Of a stretch of 64,000 bases of DNA, positions 59,317 through 64,000 are shown in pieces. A program made the translations under genes and the position numbers. Each line of letters begins with the position of its first letter. The first letter of the stretch is position 1. Origin of the DNA: Amoeboaphelidium protococcarum (lineage: Eukaryota > Aphelidiomycota > Aphelidea); assembly GCA_023515745.1 (NCBI GenBank), contig JALECJ010000258.1:438501-502500 (forward strand), read 5' to 3'. The notes under the pieces were generated by a model, which saw nothing but the letters and a program-made list of their open reading frames with translations, did no database searches and was not told where the DNA came from.

Positions 59317-60303
59317 TCAATACTGCAAAAAGATCAATGCAGTCATACAACATAACAACGCTATCAAGTTCAACGCAAATTGACTTGACACACCATTTAT
59401 TACAGGAGATGGTGCACCTGGAGGTCCAGGATTACCAATTACAGGTGCTCCAGGGGATGGAGTTTGACTACCAGGAGGTGAACCACCCTTGGTCAAGGTG
59501 ACATTCAGATTAACAACACCAATGTCACTGTTAACAATACGGTACGCCGATGTTTTGCGCCCCAAACAACTCGCCATATCCACCAGAAAGTAACCTCTGT
59601 CGGTAGGCACCTTCAGAAGCTCAACATTCTTATCGACGTTATTGTACATAACGTAGATATCACGATGCAAAGAGATGAAAGAACCAGATCCGTCCGGAGC
59701 CTGGTCAACAGCAGACTTGACCACAGAAATCACTTGATCAATAGCCGGAGATTCTGCAGAGCCTTGAATCTGGTAATCGTACGCATCAATGTTCCACTCA
59801 GTAGGGATCATATCCATACTCTTGGCAAGATTAATAGTGCGGTCTTCCCATTGCTCATAAGGCAGTCTCAAAAATCTTGGGTAAAACTTGATGATATTAT
59901 AAACTTTGTTGGACTCATCGAACAAGATTTTAGTGAATTGGTTATTCGTCAAGGTACGGGGATCCACGTCAGGAGGAAATCTTAGTCCAATCAAGTGTCC
60001 CTTGTCGTAGGCCTCCTTTACCAAATTAACATACTTCTAATCATAAAAGAATTAGGAAGACACATGGAACGTAGCTTTACCACCAACCTTCTCCAAAGCA
60101 TCCAAAACTTGCCTGGTGTACTAAAATGGACCCTCGTCGAACGTAAAAGCAAAAAGCTTATTATCAGAACACTTTCTAGGCAGACTTATGGTGGCGGCTC
60201 TCCTCACTTTTCCCACCTGCTCAAACTCTGGACCAAAGTTGTAGTACAGCACAAACAGAGCAATCAACAGTATCGCAGTTCTAAAATAATTCAACATTTC
60301 CAC
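59317..60303 (-). CDS. NodB/chitin-deacetylase-like secreted protein 3
   Basis: Single exon, 328 codons, from MEMLNYFRTAILLIALFVLY (signal/anchor) to a hydrophobic tail FALNLIALLCCMTALIFLQY after a Gly/Pro-rich linker. The NodB-like domain reads FAFTFDEGPFQYTRQVLDAL, GHLIGLRFPPDVDPRTLTNN and the barrel block YPRFLRLPYEQWED. Motif 1 has D-E instead of D-D, and motif 2 has R-F-P in place of the zinc His. FISLHRDIYVMYNN matches the position of the later active-site His motif (L-H/H-D). Extra residues RRAATISLPRK precede the domain. Three TAA/TAG codons near residues 60-85 are Gln. Confidence 0.88.
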
Positions 60304-60608
60304 TTGTATTTAAAAGTAAAACTGTACTTGCTTGAGATGAAAGGGGAAAGAAACAAACGCAGTACTGTAAGTGGAGAAAGTTGAAACAATGCGAGAAACT
60401 CAAAAGAGAGCGGAACGAACGAACGTGAGTGAAACGGTAAAGGTTGATGAACGCTCTGGTATGTACTGAGTACATGAACATAAATTGTTAGATGTCAAAA
60501 GACACAGTACAATCCGTATTTGATTACCAGTTTTAACGTACGTCATTATTTAATCATCATCATTATCATCATTCAATTCATGAAATCAAATTCTTCGCCC
60601 GGATCATC
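60304..60608. other. Spacer between deacetylase-like proteins 3 and 4
   Basis: 305 bp AT-rich sequence; promoter side of copy 3 and terminator side of copy 4. A (ATC)-type repeat lies at about 60553-60570. Confidence 0.4.
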
Positions 60609-62270
60609 TCACAGCAACAACAGGCTAGCTAGAGCGGCAACAAGACCAACCAACCAAGACAGACTCACAGCTTAAATAGCACCACTGAAAATCGGATCTT
60701 TAGGTACTCCTGTTCCACCTGCGAAATTCGAAGTCTAACTACCACCTTAAGAAGAAGAGCTAGGAGGAGTGTTAGACAAGGAGCCGCTAATGTCCTGTCT
60801 GTTTGGAGTGTAAGGAGGTAGTCTTCCACCAACACACATAGCCATATTTACCAGCTTATAGCCTTTATCAACTGGAATTCTCAGCAATTGCACGTTTTTA
60901 TCCTTATTATCGTACAAAGAGAAGGGGTTGTTGTGCAGCGAGATCAAACCGCGATCCTTATTCACATTCTAATCTACAGCATTCTTGACGATATCAATAA
61001 CCTGCTAGATACTACCAGAGTCCTGCAGAGATTGATCACCGGCATCAATGTTATTCTGCACAATCTCGAAGCCCATATCGCGCGTGATCTTTAATTGGCT
61101 CTTGGTGATGAATGCACGCGGCATCTTCAGGAAGACTGGGTGGAAACCAATGATGTTCTTAACTTTGGTGGATTCATCAAACAGAGTTTTGGCAAACTGT
61201 TTATCGCCAACAGTTTCCAAATTGACTTCGGGTGGGAAACGGAGACCAACAGTATGATCTTCCTCATAAGCTCTTAATACCATAGCCTTAAAGTCAGGGT
61301 CAGAAAAGTAGCCAGAGTCAAAGAAAAATGTCGCCTTGCCACCAACAGCGTTCAGTGCTTCTAGCATCCCAAACACATTAGCTTTGAATCCATTGCTAAA
61401 GGTGAACGCATAAGCAGTCTTATAAGGGCAGTAAGATATGTAGTTGACATACGGGTCAACATTAGAACCAGCATCCTCGAAGTAAGGAGTATTGGATACT
61501 TGACCGCTGATATCGACTCTTGAGGTGCGATAGTTGGTAACCTTGCCACCCAAACAGAGACCCATGCCAACCAGTGTCATTGACCTGTCAATAGGAATTT
61601 TCATCATCAAAACATTCTTCTCCAGATCACCATAGACGAAAGAGCCATCACGGTGCACTGAGATGATGCCCTTAGTTCTAGACTAATTCCAATCAATCTA
61701 CTTGGCCACAAAGGATGACACATCATAAATGCCAGACTGTTCTTGCTACGCCGCATCCTGGGTGAACCCAATTGGAATGAACTCCATTCTCTTGGCCAGT
61801 CTCACCAGACGATCCTACCATAGATCTGCACGCATTCTGAAGAACACTGGATGAGCCTTGATGATATTGTAAACCTTGTTAGACTCGTCATATAAAATCT
61901 TGGTGAACTCAGCTTCCGACATGGTGCGAGGGTCCAAATCAGGAGGGAAGCGCAGACCAATAATGTGATTGCTGTCATAAGCTTTCTTGACCAGCTTCGC
62001 ATATTCAGGATTGAAAAAATACTGGGTTGCAACGTGAAAGGTTGCCTAACCACCAACTTTTTTTAGCGCTGCCAAGATCTTGTCAGTGTTAGCCTGAGGA
62101 CCATCGTCAAAACTGAATGCAAACTGACTTTTGTCAACACAATAGTCAATTAGACTCTCTTGCACAAGGCCTCTTCTTGCAACTTACTGAACATCAGAGT
62201 CAGGACCAAATGAATAATACAAAATAGCTATAGCGGCAAGAAGCACAGCAGTTCTAAAGTAGTTTATCAT
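60609..62270 (-). CDS. NodB/chitin-deacetylase-like secreted protein 4 (two tandem domains)
   Basis: Single exon, 553 codons with two NodB-like domains in one chain. After the anchor MINYFRTAVLLAAIAILYYS, domain one reads FAFSFDDGPQANTDKILAAL (motif 1 intact with D-D) but then NHIIGLRFPPDLDPRT, again lacking the second zinc His. Domain two reads YAFTFSNGFKANVFGMLEAL (motif 1 lost: S-N) and DHTVGLRFPPEVNLETVGD. Each has the GLRFP...DP/NL..T pattern. GLISLHNNPF and IISVHRDGSF occupy the later His block. A Ser/Gly linker and tail (AVSLSWLVGLVAALASLLLL) close the chain. The double domain arose by tandem duplication within the cluster. Confidence 0.88.
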
Positions 62271-63545
62271 TGTGTCTATGTTAACAGTGTTTCAATTCGT
62301 AAAGAGAAACGATGATATGAGAAATCTGATGTCGTTCGTCAATTGTTTGATGGATCGCCAGACAAACAGTGACGACGCGCGTTTGTTTCAGAGATGATCG
62401 ACATTTAAATCAACGCCTCAAGAGGATCTTCATGATACTAAAGACGTCGTTGCAGTCATATTATATTATACTACAATTATTTTAGTTCTCTTTAAATATT
62501 GTCTTTAGCTTATCAAAGTTGATCAGTTATGGTGCATGCAACAGTTTACCGCCGAAACGCTGAAAAGTGTCAATATGAAAACAACGTCTCCCTCGAGTCC
62601 GTTAGATGAAAACGCTTGTGTCTATTGCAACATAACTACATTCCCAAAAGGAACTATGTCAAGCCTTACATTAAATCTGGTACCCATAACGGGCAAAAGT
62701 CGATACAAAACCAGAACCTCTAGATAAGTATGATTCCTAAAATCTCTGCTATACCGCAGAGATGAAAAACGCGAAGGTTATCCTCTGTTTACTGGGTGTA
62801 TCAGTAATTATATACGGTACGGGGATAATTAAAAGATATCTCTCGACAGGTGTAAAGTTGACAATATTTCATTAATTTACGTGCTTATAGCATTGCAAAC
62901 TTGAGGTTTTATCAAGGGAGAATTTAGTAACGAGATAATTTTTAAGGGGTGTAAATCTTTTGCTCGTTGACAATGATCTACATGCAATCATGAACCATAT
63001 TAATGTCAGTAGTTGGAGAATTTTAAATAACGGATATAGGAATATAAATCTTAGATGAATTTCCAAAACATAGAAAGCAATTGAAAGTGTTGATGACAGG
63101 GGTCTTCTGTTGCCCAATGAATATCAAGTGCCATTTCTTTACGTGGCATCACGTGCACAGTGTTCTGGGTACAACAGAGAGGCTAGATAATTTCACCACT
63201 TTAAAACTACCAATTAAGAAGGATAGTTTTACTGCATTTTACTCGGCAAAATAAGCTATCCACAGTTTGTATGAAGCCCATCTGCATGAAACAATCAACC
63301 GCAGCGGCGATCAATGATGATCCGATTTGAAACGCGTTCCGAGTGATTTCCAAGCGAGAATTCTTTGCTCCTGAATCTTATTCGGCGGTCTGGGCTTTTT
63401 ACAGACACCCCTGGGATCCATTCGATTATTTCGCTTTAGACTATTGTTGTTGGCTTCTTTTACCATAAAATAATTGATATTCAATCAGATCATCCATTAG
63501 TAATTGGCTGATTGCATATACTCTAAATTCTTTCAAATACATTAG
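62271..63545. other. Right-end spacer with no supported gene
   Basis: Open frames of about 60-100 codons occur on both strands (for example 62762-63058 plus, with a hydrophobic start), but with a single stop codon such lengths arise by chance. Nothing recognisable. Confidence 0.4.
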
Positions 63546-63818
63546 ATGATTTCTACAATTGCAGCTGCTGATTTGGAATCCAACTCATCCCAAACGTCGA
63601 TGGACTTGGAATAGAATTGTGTGCACAGAAACGATATAACATAATCTCATTATCCAATGAGTGAGTTTTGCTACAGAGAGACTGAGAGGACACCTATAGA
63701 ACCTCCTTTTAGTGAGAAGATCCTCACACTGATTTTGATGTCGATGTTACTCCTTTGTGTGGTATTGAGCTCCGTAATCTGCACTATGGTATCGAGAAGT
63801 TTGGATTCAGCCTTATGA
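63546..63818 (+). CDS. Possible small membrane protein
   Basis: A frame of 90 codons from ATG 63546 to TGA, with in-frame TAG/TAA. A hydrophilic N-terminus (ESNSSQTSMDLEQN, YRETERTPIEPPF) precedes one hydrophobic helix (ILTLILMSMLLLCVVLSSVI). In a second frame, about 63728-63880 reads DFDVDVTPLCGIELRNLHYG, which also looks coding, so the true gene may involve an intron with a different end. Low confidence. Confidence 0.25.
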
Positions 63819-64000
63819 ATGTCTATGGAACTGTTCAACACATTATGACTATGTATTTATAGAAGATAAATATTTTGCAATTCTGATTTTATTTATTTTA
63901 TCATCATTCATCCCCATTCACTATTAGCGATTTACTTACAGTATCCGATCAAGATTAATTCATCATTCCTTCCAAGACTAGTTTCATAAATAGTTTGAAC

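Noticed and set aside
62762-63058. 98-codon plus-strand frame with a hydrophobic start
   Set aside because: With one stop codon, frames of this length occur by chance; no family pattern, and a minus-strand frame of similar length overlaps it.
1-64000. CRISPR arrays, operons or bacterial origin
   Set aside because: No spaced repeats; genes carry GT-AG introns and are eukaryotic nuclear families.
1-64000. Assignment to a ciliate because of the UAR=Gln code
   Set aside because: Chitin-deacetylase-like GPI proteins, an Ole1-type desaturase-b5 fusion and moderate GC fit a fungal relative better; the code alone does not decide the group.

Overview
The window is nuclear DNA of a eukaryote that reads UAA and UAG as glutamine and stops only at UGA. 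Every recognisable gene contains in-frame TAA/TAG codons, often at positions where the family has a conserved Gln (RPB2, the class I HDAC, the farnesylated C-terminus of the YDJ1-type DnaJ), and every one ends at TGA. Read with the standard code, nearly all genes look broken; read with UAR=Gln they are intact. Introns are few, short (about 60-105 nt) and GT-AG. The gene set (GPI-type chitin-deacetylase-like proteins, trehalase, a delta-9 desaturase with a C-terminal cytochrome b5, a DIP2/CPS1 protein, an ankyrin-DHHC protein of Akr1 type) points to a fungus or a close relative such as an aphelid. That placement is inference; a ciliate is less likely because of the chitin-related genes and moderate GC.

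Layout. 0-7.5 kb: start of an RRP9-like gene (-), zinc alcohol dehydrogenase (-), RPN7 (+), RPB2 (-). 7.9-16.7 kb: accessory region with an unrecognised gene, tRNA-Arg(TCG), a Myb/SANT gene and two tandem zinc-finger plus tyrosine-recombinase copies. 16.9-19.5 kb: a coiled-coil/zinc protein and a class I HDAC. 20-25 kb: an unrecognised gene, tRNA-Arg(CCT), a MULE-type transposase relative, tRNA-Arg(TCT). 25-50 kb: dense housekeeping block: CHL1/DDX11, prephenate dehydratase, an alpha/beta hydrolase, the ankyrin-DHHC protein, trehalase, a ZW10-like protein, NIP7, RPL28, OLE1, YDJ1, DIP2, UTP6 and an F-box/WD40 protein. 50-62.3 kb: four genes (five domains) of NodB/chitin-deacetylase-like secreted proteins, interrupted by a mobile-element-like gene, a secreted unknown, RPA3, a Rolling-stone-like membrane protein with a (TAG)13 polyGln tract, and a Gln-rich prion-like protein. 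62.3-64 kb: no confident gene.

Most housekeeping genes are single-exon and many sit head to head over 300-800 bp spacers (ADH/RPN7, PDT/hydrolase, NIP7/RPL28, UTP6/F-box). The genes do not form one pathway. The notable themes are the recoded stops, the deacetylase-like family whose zinc site is degenerate in every copy, and transposon-derived genes clustered around the three arginine tRNAs. Because only one codon stops translation, long random open frames are common here, so frames under about 120 codons were not called without other evidence.
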